A DNA stretch of 64,000 nt from Hymenopus coronatus (GCA_030762935.1 CM060881.1:101416001-101480000), one strand, 5' to 3'. Numbered from the stretch's first letter, positions 44,415 to 56,328 are shown. Notes: a model not told the origin generated them from the sequence alone. Made by a program: numbers and translations.

Positions 44415-45163
44415 TCTTATGTGTTGCATTCACATGACTTTCCCTACATCTCTGCAACAAATTACTGTCAAAAAGCTGATTTTTCTAATCTATTTAATGC
44501 TAATAGAGATAAACATTAGTTTAAATGGTCTTATTACCTACTTTCTTGTAAGTGGAAGGGAAATAAAGGAATACACTAGCCTAAAGTAGAAGTCAAATCT
44601 ATTAGCAGCTGGTTGCCATGGGGTTGAAAACTGTTTATTTGTGTTGCCAGGAGTTGATAAATTACCGTATGAGACAATTTTAAGTAAGAAGGAATATCTC
44701 ATGACCAATATTAAATTAATTGTGTATTTTAAAAATATCTAAATTTCTACGCAGTAAGTTTTTGTCCATTCCTTAAGTTTTACCAGTTAGGCAAAATTAG
44801 TGAAATTCATCCAGAATAAAGAAGACTTCAGAGGCTATTCCCAGAAAACTAAAGATATACATTTTACTTGTCAAAAATCTTTTTAATGTATGGTATTTTA
44901 ATTTAAATCGTGAGAGCCATTTTTGAGAATATAAAAAATGACGAATATTTTTCCATATAAACGGTAGTTTGCGGTGAGGGGATTATTCTCAAAATTTTCA
45001 TGAAGCATCCTTGGATGATACTTAACTTAAATGTCAAGTTTGGTATTTTACCGAATTTTCATTTTTCAGTTACCGTATTCACAGGTACACGGACACCCAC
45101 AAACGTTTTCCTAAAAATCTGATGTATTCCATTCACAATACCTTCTCTATCCATCATACATAC
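44415..45163 (+). mobile_element. Family A repeat, copy 19, first part
   Basis: Starts TCTTATGTGTTGCATTCACA and follows the normal order to the shortened CA tract (ACGGACACCCACAAACG). There it shows a rearrangement: CCTAAAAA is followed by TCTGATGTATTCCATTCACA (the family's start) and then ATACCTTCTCTATCC (the family's end). It is interrupted in the palindrome by the AT-rich insertion at 45164. Confidence 0.8.
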
Positions 45164-46491
45164 GGGGGAGGACAAAATAACGGCCAATAGCGAGCGGCGG
45201 AATGGACAGCAGAATGAACAATGACAGCAGAAGGAAAAGAATTAGTGATTAATAGTGTTAAGTGAATAACTGAGAGTTTAAAATAAAAAGTGATTTACAG
45301 TTTTAGTAAAATTTTACCTACTAGTGTATAACGCTTTTTATAGTGAAAAAGTGAGTGTTTCAAATTATATTGAAATAAAAGTTAAAATGAAAAATTATTT
45401 TTCAATTTAGTCAGTGAAATGTTACAAATGAATAAGTGATATAGGAAGTGAAGAGAAAAATATATTAAAGGTAACGATTAAATTAATATATTCATAAAGG
45501 ATTAAAGAATTTAATTAAGAGATAATGTAGTAAACTTTTAACATTAATGTTAAATAGAAATTATATACAATTTGCAAGGGTATATAATTACCCATGAAGT
45601 AAATTTTGGAATGTTGATTACTGAATTTTTGGTTATGTAGATCCTGAATTTTATATTATACACTTAAGTTAGAATTGTTATTTACTGGACACCCGTAAAT
45701 TGTGGCCAGTAATTAATAGAAATAGATATCTTAAATTAAATTGATTAATATATAAATAATAATGTGTAAGATAAATTTTAAAAATGCATAATTAATAAGT
45801 CCTTAATGAATATGCATTAATTAATTAATTAATTAATTATTATAAGGAGTAAGATAAATTTTATAGAATACATAATTAATAAGTGCTTTATGAATATGCA
45901 TTAATTAATTAAAGAGTAAAACTGAATAAATTGAATAAATTGAATAATTATATATGTAAAGAAATAAAAAGAAATAATTTAAAATATGATAACTAAATTG
46001 TAGTATTAGTTATTCATAAAATAATTATTATATAAATATATAAATAATAAGTAATAGGTAATAGATTAACATATGTATTTTAGTAGAAATAAATTTAAAG
46101 ATAAACAACTTTGGAAATATGATTTTATATATTTGTTATTGTTGTATAGAATTAGTAATAATAGTTATCGGTGTTTATTATGTAGGCATGTATGATGTGT
46201 GTTTAATTTTTAATTATCTATTTACAATTTATTATATTTTTACATTTTATTAGAATTTTTATTATTTATTTATTTTTTATAATTTAATTTTTTTATTTTT
46301 ATTTGTTTAAAGTTATGTTTTTACTTGTTATATTTTATAATTTTACATTTTTAATTTATACTTATAATTAAGTTAATTTATATTTATTTGTAAATGATAA
46401 AGTATGTATAAATGTGAAGTTAAATAAATATTAAAAATCTGGCATATTAGCAGTGGTTTAAGTAATTAGGTATCACGGTTATTATACATAC
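45164..46491. mobile_element. 1.3-kb AT-rich insertion of unknown type
   Basis: Begins GGGGGAGGACAAAATAACGG and runs through extremely AT-rich DNA to CACGGTTATT. It is bracketed by exact 8-bp ATACATAC at 45156-45163 and 46484-46491, inside the terminal palindrome of family A copy 19. The first 30 bp resemble the ends of some Tc1/mariner-type elements, but no matching inverted end or transposase is present. No frame longer than chance was found. 45768-45914 is a tandem duplication. TTTTA repeats follow the second flank. Confidence 0.55.
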
Positions 46492-46544
46492 TTTTATTTT
46501 ATTTTATTTATTTTATTTGTAAATATGGGTTGGAGAAAGTAAAA
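46492..46544 (+). mobile_element. Family A repeat, copy 19, terminal remnant
   Basis: TTGGAGAAAGTAAAA is the expected family A end. The TTTTATTTTATTTATT before it is not part of the family and may belong to the insertion. Confidence 0.6.
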
Positions 46545-47904
46545 GTGACGCAGGTAGCTCAATTTTTGTAGGAGAATTTAGCTAATTAAATCGAATAGGT
46601 AAATTATTAATATATCCTGAAGGAAAATACATTTGTATGAAACATGACAAAATATTCCTTTTGTTATCAGTTATCTTTGAGCAAAGCATGCTCTAGATTT
46701 AAAACTAATGAACATCACTGTCAACACTTCGGTGTCCTTTGAAGTCTAAATCCACAAACGTTTATCATGAAAAATGAATGACATGGTTTTTAAACTATCT
46801 TGTGGTTATTTGCTGAGTATAGGTTTACTGTTAAACAGCAATACAAAAACAATTGCGAGACTGGGATATCGGCTTTGGCAAACACGTCACAAAAGAGGTT
46901 TTATATGACAGTATTAAAAACTATAAAGATGAATTCAAACGAAACATAACTAAACGAAACATAACTAAACGATACATAACTAACACTGTTACTGAATTAA
47001 ATAGATATTGTAGTTCGTCTGCCTTCACACCATTGGAATCGAAGTAATATGGGCACAGGTCGTTATGAGTATATGCTTATGTGTTAGATGTTTATCTCTT
47101 CGTTTGAATATTTCAAAAACTAATCATATTATTTAATACCTGATTCTTTGAAATGTCTTAACTGCGTTGTAAAATTAAAAACACCTTTCTTCAGTGTTTT
47201 CATATCTCAATACCTGACCTGCTGGCCTAGGTAGTATGAGAGTTTTGGATTTGCATAAAGCATCCAAACTCAGTTCCGATACAACATTCCTAATTGCGAG
47301 GCCAGTCCATTAACATCATGTCTTCGGCCTCGCGCTCATGGGGAAAATAAACCCATATGGTTTGAGTGTGTCACGCCTAATGTATCACCCAACCTGAAAA
47401 TATACTACTCTTAATAAGTAAAATTATTAGTCCGCAAATAGGCACATACAGTGATGAAATGTTGTGTTCATAATACTATCCTCAAAACAATACAAATATC
47501 TGCACTTGATCTCTAAAACTACTATATGCTGTAGCTTTCAAATCATATGCCGATCTGGGTAGGTCGGTTGGTTTGGCGCTAGCCTCTTGATCTCAAGGTG
47601 TTTAATATACTTCTTCATTTACACTATTAATATTACCTTCATTATTTGATTAACAGGCATTAATTTACCATACATCTCATAAAGATTTCATTTACTAAAC
47701 GACCAGAAAATAATTACATTTACGTTATATATTTCAATACTTTCTTGGGATTCAAACCCGACCCAGACCGATGCCTTTTAAGAGTGCTTAAAAGTGACAG
47801 CCCCATGTCAGTAGATTTACTGACATATTATAGAATTGTGGGATGAAATTCCGGTATACCGACGGCGCTGATATTTTCTTGGCGTTGTTGACAACACATA
47901 TTTT
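46545..47904. other. Unique stretch with a 15-bp minisatellite and tRNA-like pieces
   Basis: A plus-strand frame at 46853-47047 contains three in-frame copies of a 15-bp unit (see the separate entry), with no recognised domain. TAGGTCGGTTGGTTTGGCGC near 47560 resembles an A box, and GGGTTTGAATCCC-like sequence on the minus strand near 47750 resembles a B box. The two are in opposite orientation, so no SINE is called. Confidence 0.35.
46937..46981 (+). repeat. Minisatellite, 3 x 15 bp
   Basis: AAACGAAACATAACT at 46937, repeated exactly at 46952 and with one change at 46967. Confidence 0.95.
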
Positions 47905-48737
47905 TTTAGTTTCTCTATACGCACTATGTACATAGTGTATAGAGAAGATATTGCACTCCACCCAAAAATTCGCTACCAAGATTCCACCGGAAGTATATGT
48001 TTTAGGGTCCCCTTTATCTAAAAAAAGAATTTTCGGAAAAAGGTCCGTGTGTGTGTGTCCGTGTGTCCGTTTGTCGTGAACATTATAACTCAAAAACGAA
48101 AAGTCGGTAAAATACCAAACTTGGTATTTAAGTTTAGTATCTTCCAGGGATGCTACACGAAGATTTTGAGAAAAATCACCCAGCCCAACTATCCTTTACA
48201 TGGAATTTGTTACGAACATTTTTATTTTCTCAAAAATGTCTCTAACGATTTTGATTATAATTACGTGTATTCAAGATATTTACCTGACAAACAAAATGTA
48301 TTTCTTGACTTTTCTGGGAATAGCCTCTGAAGAGTACTTTATTCTGGATGAATTTTACGGACTTTTGAATAACTGCTAAACCGTAAGAGATGGACAAAAA
48401 CTTACTACACGAACAATGTAGAGCACGTTACATTTTTTACGTGAAGTTCACCGTTTTTGAGACATTCCTTGTTTTTGGTTTCTGCTTTGAAAAACTTATA
48501 CTTTTCTCATACAGGAATTTGTCCATACAGACAAAGGAAGTTCAGTGACATAGCAACCAGCTTTTGACTATCACTTTAACCTATGGCATTCTCTTATTTC
48601 GCTTCTACTTTTAAGGAAGCGAGTAATAAGACTATTTCTGCTAATTGAAGTAGCATGAAGTAAATAGAAGTATAACTTTTTAAGAATAATTTGTTGCAGA
48701 GATGTAGAGAAAGTCATGTGAATGGTACACATCAGAT
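47905..48737 (-). mobile_element. Family A repeat, copy 20 (full length)
   Basis: Starts AGTTTCTCTATACGC, with an intact palindrome, and ends GAGAAAGTCATGTGAATGG ... ACACATCAG. Very close in sequence to copy 23 (51272-52138), which suggests a recent common source. Confidence 0.92.
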
Positions 48738-49548
48738 TTTTTTCAAATCCTATGATATTGCTGAGTTGTTGCTCAACGCGACAGGTACAGTTAATCCGGA
48801 AATTTGATAATAAATATGTGAAGAAAATAAAGGAATTCTATTGGGGATAAGATGTTGCAGGGTTTTGTAAAAACATTGATATGTTCCATTCGCATTATTT
48901 TCTCTATCTGTTCCGCAAACAAACTATTTCTACAAAATATTATTCTTTTTTCTACATCATAATAATCAGGATAAGCATTGGCAGAAATGGTCTTATTGCT
49001 TAGTTCCTTATAAGTAGAAGGAAAATAAGGGAATACAGCATACTAAACTGACAAAAAAATATTTTAAAAAACTGTCGCTATGTGATTGTCACTGCACTTC
49101 AATTCTCTTTCCTTGTCCAGGAGTGAAACAAAATAGATATGAAACGGATGAGAACTTTCCAATTGCGAAAGTTTAAGTATTTTAAAATTGAAACCAATAA
49201 CAAAAATAGAATTTGGTGTTTTAACAATCTCTGCATATTTGTCTAGTAAGCTTTTGTTTATCTCTTATGATTTACTAGCTATGCAAATGTCGTTCAGCAT
49301 GAGGAACACTTCAAAGAAATTCAGGGTATACACTTAGACGAGCATATACATTTAATGTACAGAATTTTAATCAAAATTGACAGAGCCATTTGGTTTTAGA
49401 AAATGGAAAGTTTCTAAACATGTTCCATTTAAAGGGTAGTTTGGAGAGTGGAAATTTTCCTAAAAATCTTCAAACCCTATCCTAGGAAATACTAAACTCA
49501 AATAGCGAGTTTGGCATTTAACCAAATTTTCGTTTTCGAGTTATGCTC

Positions 49549-49718
49549 AAAATGCGAAATGGAATTTTATTTATGAACGCTCTTTAACTGCAAGATCGCT
49601 TAATTTTGCTCAGAGGCCTCTTTTATCAGGCTTGAGATTCTTTTATGTATCGTAAATTTACGACACAAGACCAACTGCTTTACTTCCCTTCCAAAGGAAG
49701 ACATGCTAAGGATCAAAG
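49549..49718 (-). mobile_element. SINE B, 5'-truncated copy
   Basis: AAATGGAATTTTATTTATGAAC, GCTCAGAGGCCTC, ATCAGGCTTGAG and CTTCCCTTCCAAAGGAAG are the 3' body of SINE B. The tRNA-like head is absent. Confidence 0.85.
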
Positions 49719-49729
49719 ACACACAGAGA

Positions 49730-49780
49730 AAGAAAAAGAGAGAGAGGGGGTTTAAGGCGCTCAACTGCTAGGTTATTAGT

Positions 49781-49825
<45 letters not shown>
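49730..49825. repeat. (GA)n microsatellite
   Basis: AGAGAAAGAAAAAGAGAGAG and, after a gap, a pure GA run at 49782-49825. Confidence 0.95.
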
Positions 49826-49827
<2 letters not shown>

Positions 49828-50258
49828 AATATGGGATTAAGCTACCTCAAAACGTACTTTTCTGGTGATATTTCGGTATCGAATTTTTAGGTGAAATATA
49901 ATACCTTCTGTGCCTACTATGTAAAGTGTACAAACGTGCTAGAGAAAGTAAAAGTTATGGGGAAAGTGACAAATACACCTAGATTGAAGAGTGTGACCAT
50001 GAACAGAACGAAAACGAAGAAACTAACAACCTATAGGATCTATAAGGATAATATTAATGAATTGTGAATATTCTCATTTTTTTATCCACCAGTAAATCAT
50101 GAAACGCAATGTTTGGCAGAATGGCAGAAAGGGCAAATTTAACGGAATGGTAATTCATGTTCTCTTTCTCATGTTGTTTCTCATGTTCTCCCAGATTTTA
50201 AATAACAAGATTCAGTAGTAAAGGTTTTGAGATTAGATAAGGATTATGCCTTCCATTT

Positions 50259-51221
50259 TTAGTTTCTCTACATTGATCTATAAACATAGGTAGAAAAAGT
50301 ATTGCCCTCTACCCAAATTTCACAGAAAATACACATATTAGAGTCTGCTATATGCAGCAAAATTTTAGAACAAGGCCCTTGTGTGTCCGTGAACACAATA
50401 ACTCAAAAACCAAAAGTCGGTGAAATACTAAACTTGGTATTTAAATTTAATATCTTCCAGAGATACGACACAAGCATTTCCACACCCCAAACCACCTTTA
50501 CGTTGAAAAATGTTCGAAAACGTTGATTTTCTCAAATATGGCTCTAATGATTTTGATTAGAATAACGTACATTAAAAAATACATGACAAATAATAAGTAG
50601 ATACATTTTTATTTTCTGGGAATAAACACTGAAGAGCTGGACGACTTTTGCAAACTGATAAACCGCAACAAATGTTACTACGTAAAAAATTAGACCTGTT
50701 ATAACACACAATTTATGTCATATACATTCTTTCGTGAATTTAACATTTTTGAGATATTTCTTATTATTGCTCTTAGTTTAAAACTACTCATACGGGAATT
50801 TGTCAACTCCTGTCATGCAAAGAAATGGATTTCAACCACATGACAAACGGCTCTTAAAAGATTTGACTATCGCTTTAGCCTAGTGAAAGGAAATGGAGTT
50901 TTATTTATGGACACTCTTTAAGTGCGGTGGTTCTCAGCGTCTCATTCTATACTGGGCGTGAAAGGCCGCTTAATTTTGTTCAGAGTCCTCATTTATCAGG
51001 CTTGAGGTTCTTCTACTTGAAGTAAACCTATGGCACGGGACCAACGGCCATACTTTACTTTCCATCCCTTTATTTCCGTTCTACTTACAAGGAAGCACGA
51101 AATAACACAATTTCTGCTAATGTTTATCCCGATTACAATTAAGTAGAGAAAAGAATAAGCTTTACAACAATAGTTTGTTACATAGATGTAGAGAAAGTCA
51201 TGTGAATGGACACATCAGATT
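50259..51221 (-). mobile_element. Family A repeat, copy 22, with nested SINE B
   Basis: Starts TTTTTAGTTTCTCTAC and ends GAGAAAGTCATGTGAATGG. A SINE B lies at 50885-51066 between GCCTAGTG and ATCCCTTTATTTCC, the position where the hAT also entered copy 2 within a few bases. Confidence 0.9.
50885..51066 (-). mobile_element. SINE B, 5'-truncated copy
   Basis: GGAGTTTTATTTATGGACAC, TTCTCAGCGTCTCATTC, ATCAGGCTTGAGG and GGGACCAACGGCC match the longest copy at 29266. The head is missing. Confidence 0.85.
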
Positions 51222-51271
51222 TGTCAACTTAAGGCAAAATATGCACATGATTCTCTTGAAACCGATTTCAC

Positions 51272-52138
51272 CTTCTCTATTCGTACTATGTACATAGTGT
51301 ATAGAGAAGGTATTGCACTCCACCCAAAAATTCGATACCGAGATTTCACCGGAAATATGTTTTATGGTCCCCTTTATCTAAAAAATGCATTTTCGGAAAA
51401 AGGTCCGTGGGTGTGTGTGTGTGTGTCCGTGTGTCTGTGAACATGATAAGTCAAAGACGAAAAGTCGGTAAAATACCAAACTTGGTATTTAAGTTTAGTA
51501 TCTTCCAGGGATGTAACACGAAGATTTTGAGAACAATCCCCCCACCCCCAGCTACCCTTTATATGGAACTTTTTTCGAAATTTTTGATTTTCTAAAAAAT
51601 GGCTCTAACGATTTTGATTAAAATTTCGTATATTAAATATACTTACCTGACAAATAAAATGTATATCTTGACTTTTCTGGGAATAGCCTCTGAAGAGTAG
51701 TTTATTCTGGATGAATTCTACTGAATTTTGAATAACTGCTAAACCGTAAGAGATGTACAAAAACTTACTACACAAAAAATTTAGAGCACGTTAAAACACA
51801 CCAGTTATGCTATATACATTTTTTTCGTGGAGTTCGTCTTTTTTTGAGACATTCCTTAGTTCTGGTTTCTGCTATGAATAACATACATTTCTCACACAGG
51901 AATTTGTCAGCTGCTGTCCATACAAACAATGGAACTTCAGTGACATAGGAACCAGTTTTTGACTACCACATTAACCTATGGTACTCCCTTATTTCACCTC
52001 TACTTACAAGGAAGCAAGTAATATTGCTATTTCTGCTAATGTTTTACTGATTAGCATGAAGTAAATAGAAGTATAAGCTTTTTAAGAATAATTTGTTGCA
52101 GGGATATAGAGAAAGTCATGTAAATGGTACACATCAGA
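51272..52138 (-). mobile_element. Family A repeat, copy 23 (full length)
   Basis: CTTCTCTATTCGTAC, with an intact palindrome, through to GAAAGTCATGTAAATGG ... ACACATCAG. Only about 50 bp separate it from copy 22 in the same orientation. Confidence 0.92.
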
Positions 52139-52871
52139 ATTTTTCAATTGTATCATCATGTTCAGGTTAACTTGATCACTCTGTTGGAAAAACTATTTGT
52201 TTATTTAATGTTAATTGATCTTTAAGTTTATTATAGACCTCTAGGTTAATTATTGATTTAAGCCTCTCAAACATTAAGGTTTCTGCAAAACTCAAACCTT
52301 ATTTTTTCAGGCTGTATTTAACACAAATTAATCGGTCTTTACCAAGAGCTATGTAGAAACAAGTAGGTAGATAAGATATTGTATTCCACCCAAATATTCA
52401 ATACTGTGATTTCACCGGAAATATGTTTTGAGGACCCATAAATCCAAAAGCATGTTTAGAAAAAGGTCGGTGTGTGTATCTATGGGCAGCATAAATCAAT
52501 AACAAAAAAGTCGTTAAATACCCAACTTGGTTTTTAGGTTATCTTCTAATGATGCGACACGAAGATTTTCAGGAAAACCCCCGACTCCAAGGCATACTTT
52601 ACAAAGAATATGTTCGATTTTCTCAAAAATGCCTTTATGGATTGTGTTTAAAATGCCGTACATTAATAATTAATAAGCATGACAAATGAAATGTATATCT
52701 TGAAGTTGTTGGGTATAATCTCTGAAGTTCTCCGACTTCTCAATGACTTTTACATAACTGGTAAACCAAAAGAGATAGACAAAAGCTTCCTACACAACAA
52801 TGAAAAGCTGCCTAAACTCACAAATTATATCTCATACATTTTTGTAGAGCTAAGTTCTTCTGATATATTCC

Positions 52872-52873
<2 letters not shown>

Positions 52874-52916
<43 letters not shown>

Positions 52917-52922
52917 ATTATT
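52874..52922. repeat. (TTA)n microsatellite
   Basis: About 16 units, placed at the tail side of the SINE C that follows, so it probably grew from the SINE tail. Confidence 0.95.
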
Positions 52923-53130
52923 ATTTTACCTTAACATGGTTGGTATTTCGTACGATGAATGAATGAGTGGAACGACGCTAAAATGGTCTCGGGGTCCATG
53001 GAGCTTCTTTGGATAAAGGAAAATCTTGAAAAAAAAAACATATCTGGATAATTCACTCTAAGCAAAATTCGAACCCGCAACCTCTCGAATATGAGGCACG
53101 CCCGCTACACCTACACTACAGAGATGGGAT
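52917..53130 (-). mobile_element. SINE C copy inside family A
   Basis: CTTAACATGGTTGGTATTTCG, GGTCCATGGAGCTTCTTTGG and GCAAAATTCGAACCCGCAAC (B box on the minus strand), then a tRNA-like head near 53095-53125. A deletion removes the GACATTCGTCTTC segment. Confidence 0.75.
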
Positions 53131-53470
53131 ACTTGTTTTTGATTTCAATTTTAAAATGCTTGTACTTTTCTCAAAGGTCAGATAGACATTCGTATGATTT
53201 CTTTTTTGTTTTGCTCTTGGCCATTCAGAGAGAAGCGAAGTACAATTTGAATCGAAAAACGACAGTTTTTTAAAATATTTTGCTATTGTTTTTCCTTTGT
53301 ATTATCTTTTTCCCTTATACTAACAAGGAGCGAACAAATAAGAGGTATTCTGCTAACGTTTTATTTCTTTTTTATTTTCGATTACCATGAAGTAGATAGA
53401 AAAATAAATATTTGAAGAATAGTTTCTTTTCAGTGCAACTAGAGAAAGTTATGTAACTGGAAGACAATAG

Positions 53471-54443
53471 CGTTTTAGAAAAATAAACGTGTGTGTCTGT
53501 ATATATGTTTGTGCACATCTTTTTCAAAAAAGAAAAGTCGGTCAAATATCAAACTTCGTAATCAAGTTCAGTATTAATCAAGGTTTTATATAAAAACTCA
53601 CCCCTCCTTTACATTGAAATTGTTCTAAAATTTTATTTTCTCAAAAATAGCTCTTACCGTTTTGATTAATATACCGTATATTAATAATATTTACATGACA
53701 AATAAGTGCATTCTTTGAATTTTTTGGGAATAGACCTCTTTATTCAGAATGACTCTTGTTACCCGGTGAACTATAAGAGATGGACAAAATGCTATAACAA
53801 AAACAATGTAAATCTCCTTAATACACAGAATTTATCATATGCATTTCTTTTGTGGAGTGGTGCACTTCCAAGATATTTCTTGTTATTGGTTTCAGTTTTA
53901 AAACATTTACATTTTTCTCAAACGAGAGTTTGTCGTTGCTGTTTGTTCTGTTTTATTCCTGGTCATATTTGTGTCACCCAGCAAGTGCATTTAAAATATA
54001 TCACTATCACTTTAGACTACTGAATTCCATTACTTTCCTACTACTACTAAGGGAATTAATTCTTTTTCATTTATGCAAGGCAGCACTTATTTTTAAGGGA
54101 TGCAGGTGTAATGGGTTGGCTCTAAACGATACAGACAGCACAATAAGCCCCAGGCTGAAATGCACCCGGAGAAATGATGGGAATCTGTATCGTAAATGAA
54201 TAAGAAAAAGAAAGCGCCCAATTCTACATTAGGCGTGAAAGACCCATACATTTGTTCAGAGGCATCTCTATCAGATTTGAGGTTCTTTTACGTGCCGTAA
54301 ATCTACGACACGGAACGACGTACTTTTAAGGAAAAGTATTAAAGCTAATATTTATCTTGTTTAACAAGAATTAGTTAAAGGCGCACGTTTTGTAGTTTTT
54401 ACGGAATAGGTAGAGAAAGGCCATGTGAACGGAACACATAGGG
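53471..54443 (-). mobile_element. Family A repeat, copy 25, with nested SINE B fragment
   Basis: Lacks the first 110 bp and starts at GCGTTTTAGAAAAA directly after copy 24. It ends GAGAAAGGCCATGTGAACGG ... ACACATAGG. A SINE B piece lies at 54205-54330. Confidence 0.85.
54205..54330 (-). mobile_element. SINE B fragment
   Basis: CCCAATTCTACATTAGGCG, TTCAGAGGCATCTCTATC and TTTTACGTGCCGTAAATC match the body of the 29266 copy. Both ends are missing. Confidence 0.75.
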
Positions 54444-55089
54444 TTTCTTTCAAGCTATTGGCGTAAATTTTGCAGCAACGTACTTGTAATTTAACTTGAT
54501 AACATCTTCCAGAAGCATAATCATCATTCTAAGAGGCAACGTTGCAGATATCCTGAGCTGTACGTATGAAGACTAAACTTCTGAAAGGAGAGAAACGTTT
54601 CTTCACTATTCTTTTTTGCCATGGGGAGTAATGACTTATCCGCGACCTATATAGGCCCAGTTTACCGCAGACCCTAGAAAATCGATTATATATTTTTTTT
54701 ATTGATACATGTTTTTATATTTTTCCGTTCTATAATCTGTGAAGATGTTAAAGTTGAAGGGAAGTTGTCATTTTGCCCCAGGATGGAAGAAAGACGACAT
54801 ACTGACTGCAATTTAGAACGAAAAGAGGAGAAAAGAGGCTTAACGACCTATTCCAAAGGGTTTTGTGCTCTGTGATCCTCCCTCCTTAGGGACTCTGTCC
54901 ACCAATACGGCCAGAGTAAATTAAGTCTAGTATCCTTGTTCAACACCACTCTGAGTGCTGAAAAGCTTTTGCTTCGAACTGATCCCTCAACAGGTTGCGA
55001 CAGGCTTCCCTCACACGACGAGGCGTTTCAGAAGGTTATTGGTGAAAACTCAGGTCGGGTTCTAATTCCAATTAGTCTTGGACAAGAGC
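54444..55089. other. Stretch with no recognised feature
   Basis: GC-richer from 54830 to 55080. A plus frame of 63 codons at 54936-55127 runs into family A and is not supported. Confidence 0.35.
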
Positions 55090-55777
55090 ATATCTCCATT
55101 CACATGACTTTCTCTACATCTCTGTAACAAATTATGTCTAGAACGCTTGTGCTTCTATTTACTTCATGTTAGTCGAGAAAAAATTAGCAGAAATAGTGTT
55201 ACTTGATTCCTTGTAAGCAGAAGCGAAATAAGTGAGTACTATAGCTTAAAGCGATAGTCAAAAGCTATGTGATTGAAGTTCGTTTGTTTATATGGACAGG
55301 AGTTGACAAATTCTTGTATTAATTATTTTTTTCAAAGCTCAAACCAAAAACATGGGATATCTAAAAAAAACGATCAACTCCACGAAAAAAATGTATATAA
55401 CATAAATTGTGTGTTTTAATGTCCTCTACATTTTTGTGTGGTAAGTATTTGTCCATCTCTTACGGTTTAGCAGTTAAGCAAAATTCCTTAAATTCACCAG
55501 AATTAAGTAGGCTATTCCCAGAAGATTAAAAAAAAAAGTTTCATTTGTCAGGTCAGTATCCTTAATATACGACATTTAAATCAAAATCAATAGAATCATT
55601 TTTGAGCTATGCTGTCCCCGGACACACACACACACGGACCTTTTTTCAACAATGATTTTGTTGGATACAGGGGGATCCAAAACATATATTTCCGGTCAAA
55701 TCTCGGTGTGATTTTTTGGGTAAAATACAAAACCTTCTCTATACACTATGTACATAGTACGTATAGAGAAAGTAAAA
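55090..55777 (+). mobile_element. Family A repeat, copy 26 (first few bases missing)
   Basis: Starts CTCCATTCACATGACTTTC and ends GTATAGAGAAAGTAAAA with a perfect palindrome at about 55735-55770. The block with GGGTAGTTTGG and the start of the CA tract is deleted. It is joined directly to copy 27. Confidence 0.9.
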
Positions 55778-55778
55778 A

Positions 55779-56328
55779 TCTGATATGTTCCATTCATAAA
55801 CTTTTCTCTACCTGCTCTTCAAGTAAACTTACAAAAGATTCTTCTTTATACCTGCTAACCGAGATAAATATTAGCTGGACTTATTACACACTACGCTAAA
55901 GCTATAGTCAATTGTGTTAAAAGCTGCTCCTATGCATTTGTCACTGATATTCGCTTCTTTGCATGACCAGCAGTAAAACAAGGCACGGAAGGCTTATTGT
56001 TTTAGAAAAGTATAATAAACATTTTAAAGTTGAAACTAACAACAGGAATATTTTAGAAACTATTAGCGCAACAGCAAAAATGTACCTTCATAATATAAAT
56101 TATGTGCATTTATAAGATCTTCATTTTTGTATAATAACATTCTGTTTACCTCTTACGGTTTAACAGTTATGCAAAAGTCATTCAGAATAAAGAGGATTTC
56201 AGAGACAATTCGAGGAAATTCAAGTTATACACTTACCATGTAAATAGTTTTAATATACGGCATTTTAATCAAAATCGTTAGAATCATTTCTGTGAAAATA
56301 TTTTCCATGTAAAAGGTACTTAGAGGTT
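55779..56328 (+). mobile_element. Family A repeat, copy 27 (head-to-tail with copy 26)
   Basis: Starts TCTGATATGTTCCATTCATA one base after the end of copy 26 and follows the order to TTTTCCATGTAAAAGG, where it stops about 130 bp before the LINE. Confidence 0.88.

Larger units (their letters stand above)
48875..49953 (+). mobile_element. Family A repeat, copy 21, with nested SINE B and (GA)n
   Basis: Starts ATTGATATGTTCCATTCGCA and ends GCTAGAGAAAGTAAAA. A truncated SINE B (49549-49718) sits at the GAGTTATGCT position and is followed by a GA microsatellite where the CA tract would be. Confidence 0.88.
52330..53466 (-). mobile_element. Family A repeat, copy 24, with nested ATT repeat and SINE C
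   Basis: A degenerate start (GTAGATAAGATATTGTATTCC) leads through CCACCCAAATATTC and the other blocks. An ATT microsatellite and SINE C interrupt it at 52874-53130. It ends ACTAGAGAAAGTTATGTAAC. Confidence 0.82.

Noticed and set aside
47560..47770. A SINE made of the A-box-like sequence near 47560 and the B-box-like sequence near 47750
   Set aside because: The two boxes face opposite directions, so they cannot form one Pol III promoter.
49300..54440. A CRISPR-like array of regularly repeated short units
   Set aside because: The repeated blocks are about 900-bp transposon copies in varying orientation, not short direct repeats with unique spacers, and the DNA is eukaryotic.
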